64,000 bases of DNA from Chlorella sorokiniana (Eukaryota > Chlorophyta > Trebouxiophyceae > Chlorellales > Chlorellaceae): positions 1 through 64,000 of the forward strand of contig CP084612.1 of NCBI GenBank assembly GCA_025917655.1, in the 5' to 3' direction. The translations under genes and the position numbers were made by a program. The notes beneath the pieces are model-generated. The model was not told the DNA's origin. It saw nothing but the letters and a program-made list of their open reading frames with translations, and did not search any database. Below, one piece after another: positions 39,301 through 46,704 of the stretch (positions are counted from its first letter, which is position 1; each line of letters opens with the position of its first letter).

Positions 39301-42300
39301 AAGCAAAGCTGCAGCTGCCTGCCCACCTTGACCTCCCCCTCCGGGGTGGACAGCAGCTCAAAGGTGGCGTCAAACTGAGAGGCGCCCAGGTCAATGTCCA
39401 GGATCGGCTCAACCTGCCACGAGAGGTGGGGCAAGAGAACAAATCGATTAGTAAAAATTAACGACAAGAAGGACAGAAAGGAAGAGGCTTGTGCAGGGGG
39501 CAGGCAGAATGCTGGGCAGATGGCGGCGCTGCAGCAAGCACACACCTCGAGGCCATCAAAGGGCGCCACCTGCAGCAGGCGGTAGTCCTGGTGCACGAGG
39601 TAGACCTGCGGAATGAGCAGCAGAGCAAATCGTTCAAGGGCCAGCACAATGGGTAAGCGAACGGACACCAGCATGAGCACACGGAACGAAAGAGCTGCCG
39701 CTAGTGCAGCGCTCGGCTGCCAATGACCGCCACACGATGCCTGCAAGCCACGCCAGCTGAGGCCAGACGTGGCAGCCAGCCCAGGGCTCAGCAGCAGCCC
39801 CCAGCTCACCTGGAAGGGCTGCGAGCCGCGGGCGCCGCCCGCGTGGCCACCTGCTGGAAGGGCACGCCGCCGTGCGAGGTGGCGGCCTGCACCTCGGCCT
39901 TGGCCGCCGCCACCAGCTCCTCAAAGGGCTGCGCCGGGTCGGCGGCCATGCGCAGCACCAGGGTGTTGACATAGTAGCCGACCTGGCGCAGCAGGGGCGC
40001 CGGGCCTGCCTCACGTCCCGAAAACGGAATGCCGAGCGTCACGTCGTCCTGATCGGCATAGCGCATGAGCAGCGCTGACACGGCTGCCGCCAGCACGCTG
40101 AACAGCGTGGTTCCAGAGCGGCCGGCCAGCGCAGACAGGCCTGCCACCACCTCCTTTGGCAGGAAGAGCGGCACGGAGGCGCCGGGGCCCGCGGCTGCGG
40201 CGCTGCCGCTCGCTCCCGCCTTGCGGTACGGCAGGGCCAGGTGGCTCGGCGCGCCCAGCAGGCGGCCGCGCCAGTAGTCCAGGTCGGCATCCCAGGCACC
40301 CTGCTCCGCCTGCTGGTGCTGCCAGGTCGCGTAGGCAGCGTAGGTGGCAGGCACGGGCGGCAGTGACGGCTCCTCCCCGCGCACAAAAGCAGAGTAGGCA
40401 GCCGCAAGGTCGTTCATCAGCACGCGCACTGCAAGCAGCAGGGGCAGAGGGGCGGCAGGGATTTCAGAGGCAAGCGGCGGAGGCGCGAGAGGCGGCGATG
40501 AGGCAGCAGCCGAAACGGAAGCCAGCTGAGGCCTCGCAGTAAGCTGCACAGCAACGCCCCCTGCAGCTGCTGTTCTTCGGTGTGACGTGCAAGCTACGGG
40601 GGCTTGAAGCAACGTGCATCCCCCAGCAATGCCCTGCCCACCTGACCAGCCGTCGGAGATGGCGTGGTGTGTGGTGACGACCAGGACGTTGCGCTGGGGG
40701 CTCTCCAGCAGCAGCAGGCGCAGCAGGGGGCCGTCCAGCAGGCTGAAGGGCCGCGTGGCCTCCGCCTCGATCGCCGCTGCCACTGCGGCGTCGCCGCCGT
40801 CTGGCAGCGGCGCGCGCACCAGGCGCGGCGCAAAGGCGCCGGGAGATGGGGGCGCGGGGGCATAGACGACGGCGGGGGCGCCGTCGCGCACGGTGAAGTG
40901 GGCGCGCAGAGCGTCGTGGCGGGCGGCCAGGGCATCCAGTGCCTTGAGCAGGGCCACCAGCTGCAGCTGCCCCCTCAAATCCAGGGCAAAGGGGATGTTG
41001 AGGGAGGCACCAGCACCCTTGGAGTCCAGCACAAACATCTGGGCCTGGTTGAACGACGCCGGCTGCGCCTCGCCGGCAGCTGCCGCCGCCGCAGCGGCCG
41101 CCGCAACCGCCGCTGCATTGGCGCTCGCCGCGGCGCCCGCCCCTCCCTCGGCGAGTTTTGCCGTCTCGTCGACCATCTGCTGCAGCGTGAGCCCCTCGAA
41201 CCAGAGGGTGGGGTCCAGCGCCACGCCGTACCGCTCCTGCACCTCGCCCACAATTTGCAGCGCCTGAAGCGAGCCGACCCCCAGCTCGGCCAGCGGGGCG
41301 TCCGGGGCCAGCTGGCTCAGCGGGATGCCGGTGGCGCCGCTGATGATGTCTGCCAGCTCGGCACGCATCCGGTCGGCGGGGCTGGCATCGGATGGCAGCA
41401 GGTTGCGCGCAGAAGGCGCGCGCGCAGCCGCCGCCTCCTCGGCCGTCGGCGGCTGCCACTCGGCGCCCATTCCGGCAATCTCTGCAAGCAAGCAAGCGAC
41501 GCGGCGCGGGTGGGCACGGGTGTGTCAATCGCAGCGTGACCAGCTGCGGGCGCGCACTTATGCCTGTGACAGCTGTGCAGGGCGACGTATCGCAGGTGGG
41601 CAAGCTGGCAGGGACCCAAAGAGTCCAGGCATGGAGCTGGCACGACGCGGTCGCCACGGGGCAGCCTGCACCCAAACCCACCCGCAGCCTGCTTGGCGTC
41701 CGCGGCGTCAAACGCGCCGCCGGGTATGATCTCCAGCTTGCCGCCGCTCAGCAGCAGGTCCTTGCACGTGGAGCGTCGAATCTTACCTGAGGTCTGCGGG
41801 AAGAGCAGGGGAGGAGGCGGCGCAGCCCTTAGTAGATGGACAAGAGTGTGCGCAAAGTTGGGTCCGCAGGGGTGGTGGCTGGCTGACTCGCACAGCCACG
41901 AGAAAATCAGGGCTGAAGCGGGAGCGCCGGCGAGGCGGCAAGGCGCCACCCTGCATGCACCCCGGTGTGCTGTACTCCTGCTGCGCCCTCCCTGCCGCAG
42001 AACAGGATCCTGCCCACCGTCTTGGGGATGGTGCGGGCCTTCACAATCGCGATGCGCGCGACAGAGAGGCCGTGCTCCGCCGTCACCGCCTGGCGAATGC
42101 CCGCAAACAGGGAGTTGAGCGTCGCCGCGTCCAGCTTGGCGGAGCGCACTTCGGCCACGATGCCGATCTGGTCTGGTGCCGTCGCGGCGGCGGCCCGGCA
42201 TCACCATTCCCCAGCCCGGTCTGCAGCTGGAAAGCGGCCACGCAGCCGGGCGGATCTCCTTGCTGACCGCCTCAACCGTCACCTCCACATCCTGCGGCGG

Positions 42301-45300
42301 TGTGAAAGTGGGGGGACACGATTGTGAGTAGGAGCAGCTCATGCAAAGCGGACACGCCATGTGTGCGCACATCAAGGAGGCAGCCCAGGCTGACGGTGTG
42401 CTGGGCCTGGCCGATCGGCTCCCCTGCCCGAGGCGCTGAAGTGGCACTCGGCTGCCATTGACAGGCAGCCAGTCCCAGCCTGCTGGCGCCGCAGGAACGC
42501 TGGTCGCTGCCTAGCAAGGCTGCCCCCAACGCCCAAGCGGCCAGCATGCCAGCGACAGCCCACCTGGGGGTACAGGTTGCGGCCGCCGACGATGATGACG
42601 TCCTTCAGGCGGCCCGTGATGTACAGCAGGCCATCCTTGATGTACGCCAGGTCACTGCGGTGAGACGCGGAAAGGATAATCAGGAGCGAATGCCAAACAT
42701 GAAGGGCGCAGCCGCGGCACGAAGCGCACGCACGCCGAAACCAGCGGGTCGGCGCCGGCCTCCAGCCGTGCAGGCCAGCCGTGCAGGCACGGTGGGGCAG
42801 CGCATGGGCAGGTGTCGCTGCCCAGGCGATCCGGTGTCGCTCCTGACGGCGCGCGCGCAGGCGCAGCCGCAGCAGCGGCAGCAGCGCCCGGCGCGTCTCA
42901 CCCCGTGCGCAAGTACTGGCGGCCCTGGTACATGTTCTGGAAGGTGTCCTTGGTGACGTCGGGCCGGGCCCCTGCGGGGAGCAGCAGCGCAGAGCAAGGC
43001 AGGTTGGCGTGCTTGCAACTTGAGCTACGCAGTGGGGAGTGCTGCAGGCGGCAAGGCGTGACTTGTAGCACAGCCCGGCACCGTTGCAGCAGCGGCAGCA
43101 TACTCACAGTAGCCGGCGGCATTGGAGGGCGAACTCAGCCAGACCTCGCCTGCGGCAGGCAGGGTGGGCGGCGGCTGAACAGACGAGTATGGCGCGGGCA
43201 GGGCACGGGAGGGTGTGTGGCCCATGCAGGAAACAGGCTGCGCTGGCCAGCACCCCTTGCCAGCCTCCGGAAGGCACCGCCCTGCGCGCAGCACCCACAT
43301 CTGGCAGGCTGACTGTGAGCACCACCTCTTGCTGCCAACCCAACCCACCTGTGGCTCCGGGCGGCACGGGGGAGGGGGCGCACCCTCCTCGTCACCACCG
43401 AAGCTCATCAGCTGGAGGTCAATGTCCGAGTTGGACCCCACCACAGCGCATGCCACAAAGCCGGTGTCCGGGTCAATCACTGTCGGCTGGTGCGGGCGGG
43501 CGATGGTGCCGGCATACACCACGTGCTCTGCCAGGCCGTAGGCGGGGCACATGGCGGTGGTCGAGAAGCCCACCGGCCCAAACGTCGCCTGGAAGTCGGC
43601 CAGGGTGGACGGGCGGATGGGCTCCGCGGCGTTGCAGGCAAACAGGAGGGAGGAGAGGTCGAGGTGGGGGCGGCGCTCGGCGGGCATGCGCTCCCAGGCC
43701 AGCACGCAGCGGGTGAAGGCGAAGTTGGGGGCCGCCGTGATCTCGCCGCGGTACTTGGTGATGGTGCGCAGCCAGACCAGGGGGTCCTTGAGGAAGGCGA
43801 AGGGGGACATGACCACAGAGTTGTAGCCCACGTACCTGCGGCCAGAGGAGGAAACAAGGGAGACCGCGGGCGCACGCAGGGTGGGTGGATGGGGGTGCGT
43901 AGATGAAGTGGCAGAGGCGGGACATCATTGCATGGCATAGCATTGCGGGGCCCAAACGGCGAGACAAGCAGGGGCTGCTGCCCAGGCGCAGGCCTGCAGC
44001 AGGAGGAGGAAAGAGCAGCAACGGCACCCGCACTGCCGCATGCAATGGCAGGCCACACTCACAGGGGCAGCAACATCATCACAATAAGGCCAAAATCTGC
44101 AGGGGAGTGGGCAAGAAAGCGGGGCATCAACAGTGGCAGAAACCAAGTGGCCCATAACAATGAGGCAAGCCATCAGCAACCGCAGGCGCTGCAGCATGCC
44201 AGCCGCACGCCGCAGAAGCAGGTCCACAGCGGCGGGTTCATAGCAACGGTAACAGGCAGGCGGCCTTCGGCGGTAATACTGCACCGTGGTACTGCGGCAT
44301 CCAGGAGATCATGGTGACCCCGGGCGCTGCGGCAGGTGTATGTAGATGGAGGCGAGGTTGTGAACGATGTTGCCGTGCGTCACCATCACGCCCTTGGGGT
44401 CGCCTGCGGGGGACATGAAAGTGGAGGGCGGTGAGAAGAGCGTTCCGCGGACCCCCGCACTGCTTGCCTGGCCAAGAGAGTGTGAAAATGGTAAATGCGC
44501 AAACAGCAGCCAGGCAGCGCTAATGCGCAAACAGCAGCCAGGCAGCGCTGTGCCCATCACTTCCACAGCTGTGCTGGCTGAGCGCCCTAATCGACTTCCG
44601 CTGCTTCTGTGACAGCAGCCAGAATCAATGCCGCTGCTGCGGCGGCAACGGCACACAATGACATCGCCCCCACCCACCGGTGGAGCCGGAGGTGAACTGC
44701 AGGAAGGCCACGGCCTCCGGGCGGACAGTGCAGGGCTTCATGCGCCGTCCCTGCAAGAAGGTGGACAGGCACAACGGAAGCCACACGCCTACAGTCAGTG
44801 CGGGCTTGATTGCAAGCTACAGCAGCCCTGCTGCGCCAAGCACCTAAAGGTGCAGCGGGGCATGTGAGGCGCGCTTCGAAAGGCAGGGAAATCCACCTTT
44901 CCCGTTTTGAAGAGGTTATCCGGAACCGCCTTCCAGTTCACGCTGCCTGCCCCACCGCCGCCGCCAGTGAAGAAGCTCTTCCATTTCAGGCCTGCATAAT
45001 GGGGTGGGGCGTGGGCGGGTGTTTGGGGTAGGGGTGGAGGTGAGGGTGGGGGAGGTCACTCCCAGTTTGCACAAGCGCACACAATACGCCAGACGGGAGC
45101 ACAGCGGCTGCTCATTTTGAATGAAAGGCACAGCAAGCAGCAGTAGCTGGACGCCGCATATACGCATGCAATGTGCAAGCTGCAGGCCCCATAAAAGAGC
45201 GAACAGGAGTTACTGTTATCAGGCTGCAGAGACAGCGCTTTCGATCCCCAAATCGCGTGATGCAGCAAGCTCCAAAGGCTGCGTGTCACGAGCCCTACCT

Positions 45301-46234
45301 GTCACAACAAGATGATAGTCGCCAGAAGTGAGAGCAATGGAGGCGCCCGATGTCTTGGCTATGAGTGCCAGCCGCGCAGAGTCCTTCTTGAACGTTGCTG
45401 GGCTTGGAGGGTACACCGGCACTGCAGGTTGGGAGGTGAAGAGGGCACCGTCAGAGAGCAGCCTGCTGTTAGCTGCCGAAGCCAACACCAAGGTGATGCT
45501 TGGGTCCATCGGCTCGAAGCGGCCGCTACCAGCCGCGTCGACAGATCGCTGAAAGTTTCCTACTCCCTGGCTGACACCTTGCAGCGGAAGCGGCAAACCG
45601 ACACGCACACCAGTTGAGGCGGCAGGCGCAGCACATGACGTTCCGCCTGGAGCAGCACCCACCAGCGATGATGCCTGTGGCCAAGCAGGAGAGGAAGGCC
45701 ACCAGGAATTTGAGGCCTGGCGGGAAGCTGAGAACGACGCGGTCGCCGGGCTTCAGGCGAAGCGTCTTTGTCAGCCACTCGTTCACGGCCGCAACCTGGG
45801 ACTCGAGCTGCAGTGCGGGCGAGACCATGGCGGCGGGGTGAGCCCCGCGCAGATTGGCAGATGGGCTGCGTGCGAGCCAACGCCGGCAACGACGGCGGAT
45901 ATAATTCGCTGCTGGCTTGATAAGGAGCCGCTGTAGGGTGCCTATGCTTGAGCAAAACAGGGTAGGTTTCCGGAGGATAGCGATGGCAAGATACCGGGGC
46001 GAGCTGGTCACAAGTGCGACAACTGTATCCAGCTTAGAGGCAGTGTAATCGTGCCCCGCCCAAAACCGAGCACACCTCGCCATAGGTGAGAGCGGCCACC
46101 TCGTTGCCGCCATCATCCAGCCACCGCAGGGCCACAGCGGCGGGCTGTCTCTCAGACAGCGCTCGGAACGCCTCCAAGAGCATGGTGCTGCTGCTGGGTC
46201 CCGATGACGGAGCCATGTCTGCAGCCTCGGGCAC
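6387..46234 (-). CDS. Giant FAAL-loaded five-module non-ribosomal peptide synthetase, intron-rich
   Basis: Multi-domain enzyme predicted to activate a fatty acid and five amino acids and join them into an N-acylated pentapeptide. Gene order is FAAL, ACP, then C-A-T five times, then a membrane and hexapeptide C-terminal region. All five A domains show [11 protein letters not shown]; all C domains show HHxxxD; the T domains show GGTSL or GGSSI. The chosen start, 46234, opens [12 protein letters not shown] and runs into a FAAL-type LTYGE motif. The stop is TGA at 6387-6389, after PLPEEGP. Length is roughly 7,000-7,500 residues over scores of exons. I treat it as one gene because domains follow in a strict order, neighbouring domains are joined by introns inside conserved motifs, and no internal start, promoter or poly(A) region is apparent. 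Many one-base losses in C/G runs interrupt the frame and are probably consensus errors. Alternatively it could be two or more adjacent genes. Confidence 0.85.
12370..12800 (-). other. NRPS thiolation domain 5
   Basis: NPTEQ then [27 protein letters not shown], with an intron inside the second glycine codon, then [15 protein letters not shown]. Spliced, the loop reads FEIGGSSIKAG, serine codon 12417-12419. Both the loop sequence and the intron position (before the serine rather than after GGTSL) differ from T1-T4, so this domain has a different history. It feeds the C-terminal membrane region instead of a condensation domain. Confidence 0.85.
12830..15450 (-). other. NRPS adenylation domain 5
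   Basis: Motifs: [20 protein letters not shown] (about 15330), [11 protein letters not shown] (about 15220), [17 protein letters not shown] (about 15055), [19 protein letters not shown] (14680-14730), [11 protein letters not shown] (about 14450), [14 protein letters not shown] (about 14250), [19 protein letters not shown] (about 13960), NAYG, an intron, [14 protein letters not shown] (about 13730), [19 protein letters not shown] (about 13560), [19 protein letters not shown] (about 13280) and LPNGKV (about 12835). Near 14995 the frame appears to miss two bases relative to A2 (GCAGCTGCTGG against GCAGCGGTGCTGG). This is not in a long homopolymer and might be real. Confidence 0.9.
14985..14999 (-). 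other. Apparent 2-base loss inside A5
   Basis: Between [10 protein letters not shown] and [14 protein letters not shown] the frame changes. The paralogous A2 sequence carries two extra bases at this point. Unlike other frame breaks in the gene it is not a C/G-run shortening. If real, it would truncate the synthetase within module 5; otherwise it is an assembly slip. Confidence 0.5.
15460..17850 (-). other. NRPS condensation domain 5
   Basis: [19 protein letters not shown] near 17800; catalytic [20 protein letters not shown] (17240-17290), with DA instead of [22 protein letters not shown] (about 17120); [14 protein letters not shown] (about 16920); [20 protein letters not shown] (about 16710); [17 protein letters not shown] (about 16480); [14 protein letters not shown] (about 15990); [20 protein letters not shown] (about 15600). 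Very similar to C4, consistent with duplication of that domain. A one-base loss lies near 17057. Confidence 0.86.
17920..18510 (-). other. NRPS thiolation domain 4
   Basis: [16 protein letters not shown], an intron, then [19 protein letters not shown] and GGTSLL with serine codon near 18196. The intron again follows the attachment loop. The next exon continues [18 protein letters not shown] (about 18030). Confidence 0.86.
18520..21100 (-). other. NRPS adenylation domain 4
   Basis: Motifs: [18 protein letters not shown] (about 21020), [19 protein letters not shown] (about 20900), [17 protein letters not shown] (about 20690), [19 protein letters not shown] (20240-20290), [12 protein letters not shown] (about 20140), [14 protein letters not shown] (about 19710), NVYG split by an intron from PTECTL (about 19520), [20 protein letters not shown] (about 19360), [24 protein letters not shown] (about 18970) and [14 protein letters not shown] (about 18520). 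C-run losses near 19452 and 19870 interrupt the reading frame. Confidence 0.9.
21130..23470 (-). other. NRPS condensation domain 4
   Basis: [19 protein letters not shown] near 23440; catalytic [16 protein letters not shown] (22830-22870); [12 protein letters not shown] (about 22715); [14 protein letters not shown] (about 22500); [20 protein letters not shown] (about 22290); [13 protein letters not shown] (about 22105); [10 protein letters not shown] (about 21775); VMFQYLPDS (about 21550); [20 protein letters not shown] (about 21260). It is closely related to C5. One-base losses are likely near 21191 and 22605 and one near 23315. Confidence 0.86.
21866..21912. repeat. 21-base tandem duplication in an NRPS intron
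   Basis: Two adjacent copies of CGAAGGCAGGGCATGCCACC(A) in an intron of condensation domain 4. Short minisatellite, no function evident. Confidence 0.8.
23540..24160 (-). other. NRPS thiolation domain 3
   Basis: [12 protein letters not shown], an intron, [21 protein letters not shown] and GGTSLQ with serine codon near 23850. The intron after GGTSLQ matches those of T1, T2 and T4. The next exon reads [20 protein letters not shown] (about 23620), completing the helical bundle. Confidence 0.87.
24110..27060 (-). other. NRPS adenylation domain 3
   Basis: Motifs: PMTYSEV (about 27000), [11 protein letters not shown] (about 26700), [17 protein letters not shown] (about 26450), [18 protein letters not shown] (26195-26245), [10 protein letters not shown] (about 25935), IGGENV (about 25560), NSYG then [13 protein letters not shown] (about 25270), [18 protein letters not shown] (about 25110), FRLAYRTG (about 24880), [26 protein letters not shown] (about 24680) and [14 protein letters not shown] (about 24175). 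It is the most divergent A domain of the five. Two losses of one C from CGCCCCGAC lie near 24737 and 25100. Confidence 0.9.
27060..29400 (-). other. NRPS condensation domain 3
   Basis: Starts [19 protein letters not shown] near 29370. The catalytic block is [11 protein letters not shown] (28720-28750), with DA where most C domains have DG. Other motifs are [13 protein letters not shown] (about 28490), [14 protein letters not shown] (about 28190), [17 protein letters not shown] (about 27910), [11 protein letters not shown] (about 27850), [10 protein letters not shown] (about 27680) and [18 protein letters not shown] (about 27260). Four probable one-base losses in C/G runs lie near 27883, 28458, 28895 and 28915. 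Confidence 0.84.
29560..29950 (-). other. NRPS thiolation domain 2
   Basis: [20 protein letters not shown] and [19 protein letters not shown] lead to GGTSLQ, serine codon near 29780. An intron splits the domain right after GGTSLQ; the next exon continues [14 protein letters not shown] near 29585. It carries the growing chain to condensation domain 3. Confidence 0.86.
29960..32640 (-). other. NRPS adenylation domain 2
   Basis: Motifs: [14 protein letters not shown] (about 32530), [11 protein letters not shown] (about 32390), [17 protein letters not shown] (about 32240), [19 protein letters not shown] (31835-31890), [11 protein letters not shown] (about 31590), [19 protein letters not shown] (about 31170), NAYG (about 31120) then [14 protein letters not shown] after an intron (about 30930), [19 protein letters not shown] (about 30770), [23 protein letters not shown] (about 30540), [10 protein letters not shown] and LPNGKV (about 30075). 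It is nearly identical to A5 over a long central block. Apparent one-base losses lie near 31445 and 32505. Confidence 0.9.
32770..34960 (-). other. NRPS condensation domain 2
   Basis: Exon at 34500-34950 carries a long N-terminal lobe and MHHAIMDGW near 34500-34525. Next exons hold [19 protein letters not shown] (about 34270), [21 protein letters not shown]-like [11 protein letters not shown] and MGYFLNVRP (about 33720-33800), then [12 protein letters not shown] (about 33410) and a C-terminal part ending in [12 protein letters not shown] near 32800. Its C-terminal lobe ([20 protein letters not shown]) is unlike those of C3-C5, so it belongs to a different C-domain lineage from its neighbours. 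Confidence 0.84.
35130..35930 (-). other. NRPS thiolation domain 1
   Basis: Starts with [13 protein letters not shown], continues after an intron with [23 protein letters not shown]; the phosphopantetheine serine codon is near 35533. An intron follows directly after GGTSML, and the next exon opens with [14 protein letters not shown], the expected third helix, then an [15 protein letters not shown] stretch near 35220. The GGTS variant replaces the common GGHS/GGDS. Confidence 0.85.
35960..38930 (-). other. NRPS adenylation domain 1
   Basis: Amino-acid activating domain of module 1. Motifs in order: [15 protein letters not shown] (about 38860), [27 protein letters not shown] (about 38610), [12 protein letters not shown] (38155-38200), FDPH (about 37665), [11 protein letters not shown] (about 37260), NVYGPTEAT (about 36975), [17 protein letters not shown] (about 36810), YRTGG (about 36690), GDLVRWR (about 36495), [19 protein letters not shown] (about 36430) and LPNGKID (about 35970). 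Unlike A2-A5, its NVYGPTEAT is not split by an intron. One base seems lost near 36480 and one near 36070. The substrate cannot be named. Confidence 0.9.
38960..41080 (-). other. NRPS condensation domain 1 (lipo-initiation)
   Basis: Begins [19 protein letters not shown], typical of the C-domain N terminus. The catalytic motif [10 protein letters not shown] lies near 40645-40670. Later motifs are [28 protein letters not shown] and [11 protein letters not shown] (about 39960-40050), and a downstream exon with FDATFELL (about 39365). It is positioned to join the fatty acyl group on the ACP to the amino acid of module 1. It is the least similar to the other four C domains, which fits an acyl-accepting starter role. 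Confidence 0.85.
41140..41491 (-). other. NRPS acyl carrier protein after FAAL
   Basis: Encoded in one exon that runs on into condensation domain 1. The helix-one region [16 protein letters not shown] and the attachment loop [11 protein letters not shown] are clear; the phosphopantetheine serine is the S of GVGSL (codon near 41270). Most ACPs have DSL here, so the aspartate before the serine is replaced by glycine. Helix 3 ends with [12 protein letters not shown]. It would carry the acyl group from the FAAL to the first condensation domain. An Ala-rich linker of about 25 residues follows. Confidence 0.88.
44492..44548. repeat. 28-29-base tandem duplication in a FAAL intron
   Basis: Two head-to-tail copies of a unit starting TAAATGCGCAAACAGCAGCC and ending CAGGCAGCGC, in the intron between the FTSGSTG exon and the VMVTHGN exon. 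No function evident. Confidence 0.85.
45000..45056 (+). other. G-run-rich tract in a FAAL intron
   Basis: Dense runs of three to five G on the plus strand (GGGGTGGGG, GTTTGGGGTAGGGG, GAGGGTGGGGG). They could fold as a G-quadruplex on the strand that is template for the NRPS gene. Pattern seen directly; structure is inferred. Confidence 0.5.
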
Positions 46235-46704
46235 TGTGCGCCTAAAAGATGTAACAAACGTGGGCGTATGTGCTTTCTGGCCTGCGTTGCCTTTTTCAGA
46301 AAGGGTCGGCTGCTAGGCCATGGGGTGTCGACCTTGATAGCCAACTCGGTAGCCCACAACCAGGGTACGAATGCTATTGAAGACAGTCAGACTCGACTAG
46401 AACCTGCAATTGGCACGGCTGAGAGGGCGTTGCGCCGGAGGCGAGCTCCACATCGGCGAGTACGGAGGTGGGTCATCCCACGTGGCGATTTATCCTCTTT
46501 GGGCTCAAGCAAATGCAATGCACTTGGCGCATCCTTTCGTGTGAGTGCCATCGAGGCTGTGCAGAGCACTGGGAACACCTTCAGGCCCGCCAGTCCCATC
46601 CCACGTGATCCTCGCCCCTGGGCGAACTTGCACTCTGCTTTTAGTTTTTATTTAGGATCAGAGCTGCTCAATTCGGCGTCTGATGCCGGCCCTCTCTCCG
46701 TAAC
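46235..46704. promoter_or_regulatory. Divergent intergenic promoter between NRPS and lipase
   Basis: 470 bases separate the start of the minus-strand synthetase from the start of the plus-strand lipase, so both promoters must lie here or overlap. An AT-rich stretch, TTAGTTTTTATTTAGG near 46641-46656, stands out from the GC-rich surroundings about 50 bases upstream of the lipase ATG. I see no other defined element. Open frames crossing the region lack domains. Confidence 0.55.

Larger units (their letters stand above)
41700..46234 (-). other. NRPS loading domain: fatty-acyl-AMP ligase (FAAL)
   Basis: First enzymatic domain; adenylates a fatty acid and hands it to the adjacent ACP. Exons show LTYGE (about 46080), [11 protein letters not shown] and [13 protein letters not shown] (45670-45850), VPVYPPSP (about 45425), LQFTSGSTG (about 44690), [13 protein letters not shown] (44350-44400), a long FAAL-typical block with [17 protein letters not shown] and [19 protein letters not shown] (43490-43830), [13 protein letters not shown] (about 42020) and [14 protein letters not shown] (about 41750-41790). 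VxPxYPP and the MSPxxFLxxPLxWL block point to FAAL rather than an amino-acid A domain. FAALs commonly start lipopeptide synthesis in bacteria; chain length cannot be read from sequence. Two probable one-base losses lie near 42205 and 42245. Confidence 0.88.

Noticed and set aside
6387-46234. Bacterial contamination or a bacterial symbiont NRPS
   Set aside because: Dozens of GT-AG introns interrupt conserved motifs, the locus is linked to an algal-type telomere on one side and to a plant-type SOS1 gene on the other, and TGTAA signals are present.
6387-46234. Many separate single-exon genes on both strands
   Set aside because: Most open frames on the plus strand and in other minus frames are arginine/proline-rich shadows of the NRPS exons. 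Only frames carrying domain motifs in the correct order were kept.
41140-46234. Polyketide synthase
   Set aside because: No ketosynthase (CSS and HGT motifs), acyltransferase GHSxG or ketoreductase region was found; the loader is a FAAL followed by condensation domains.
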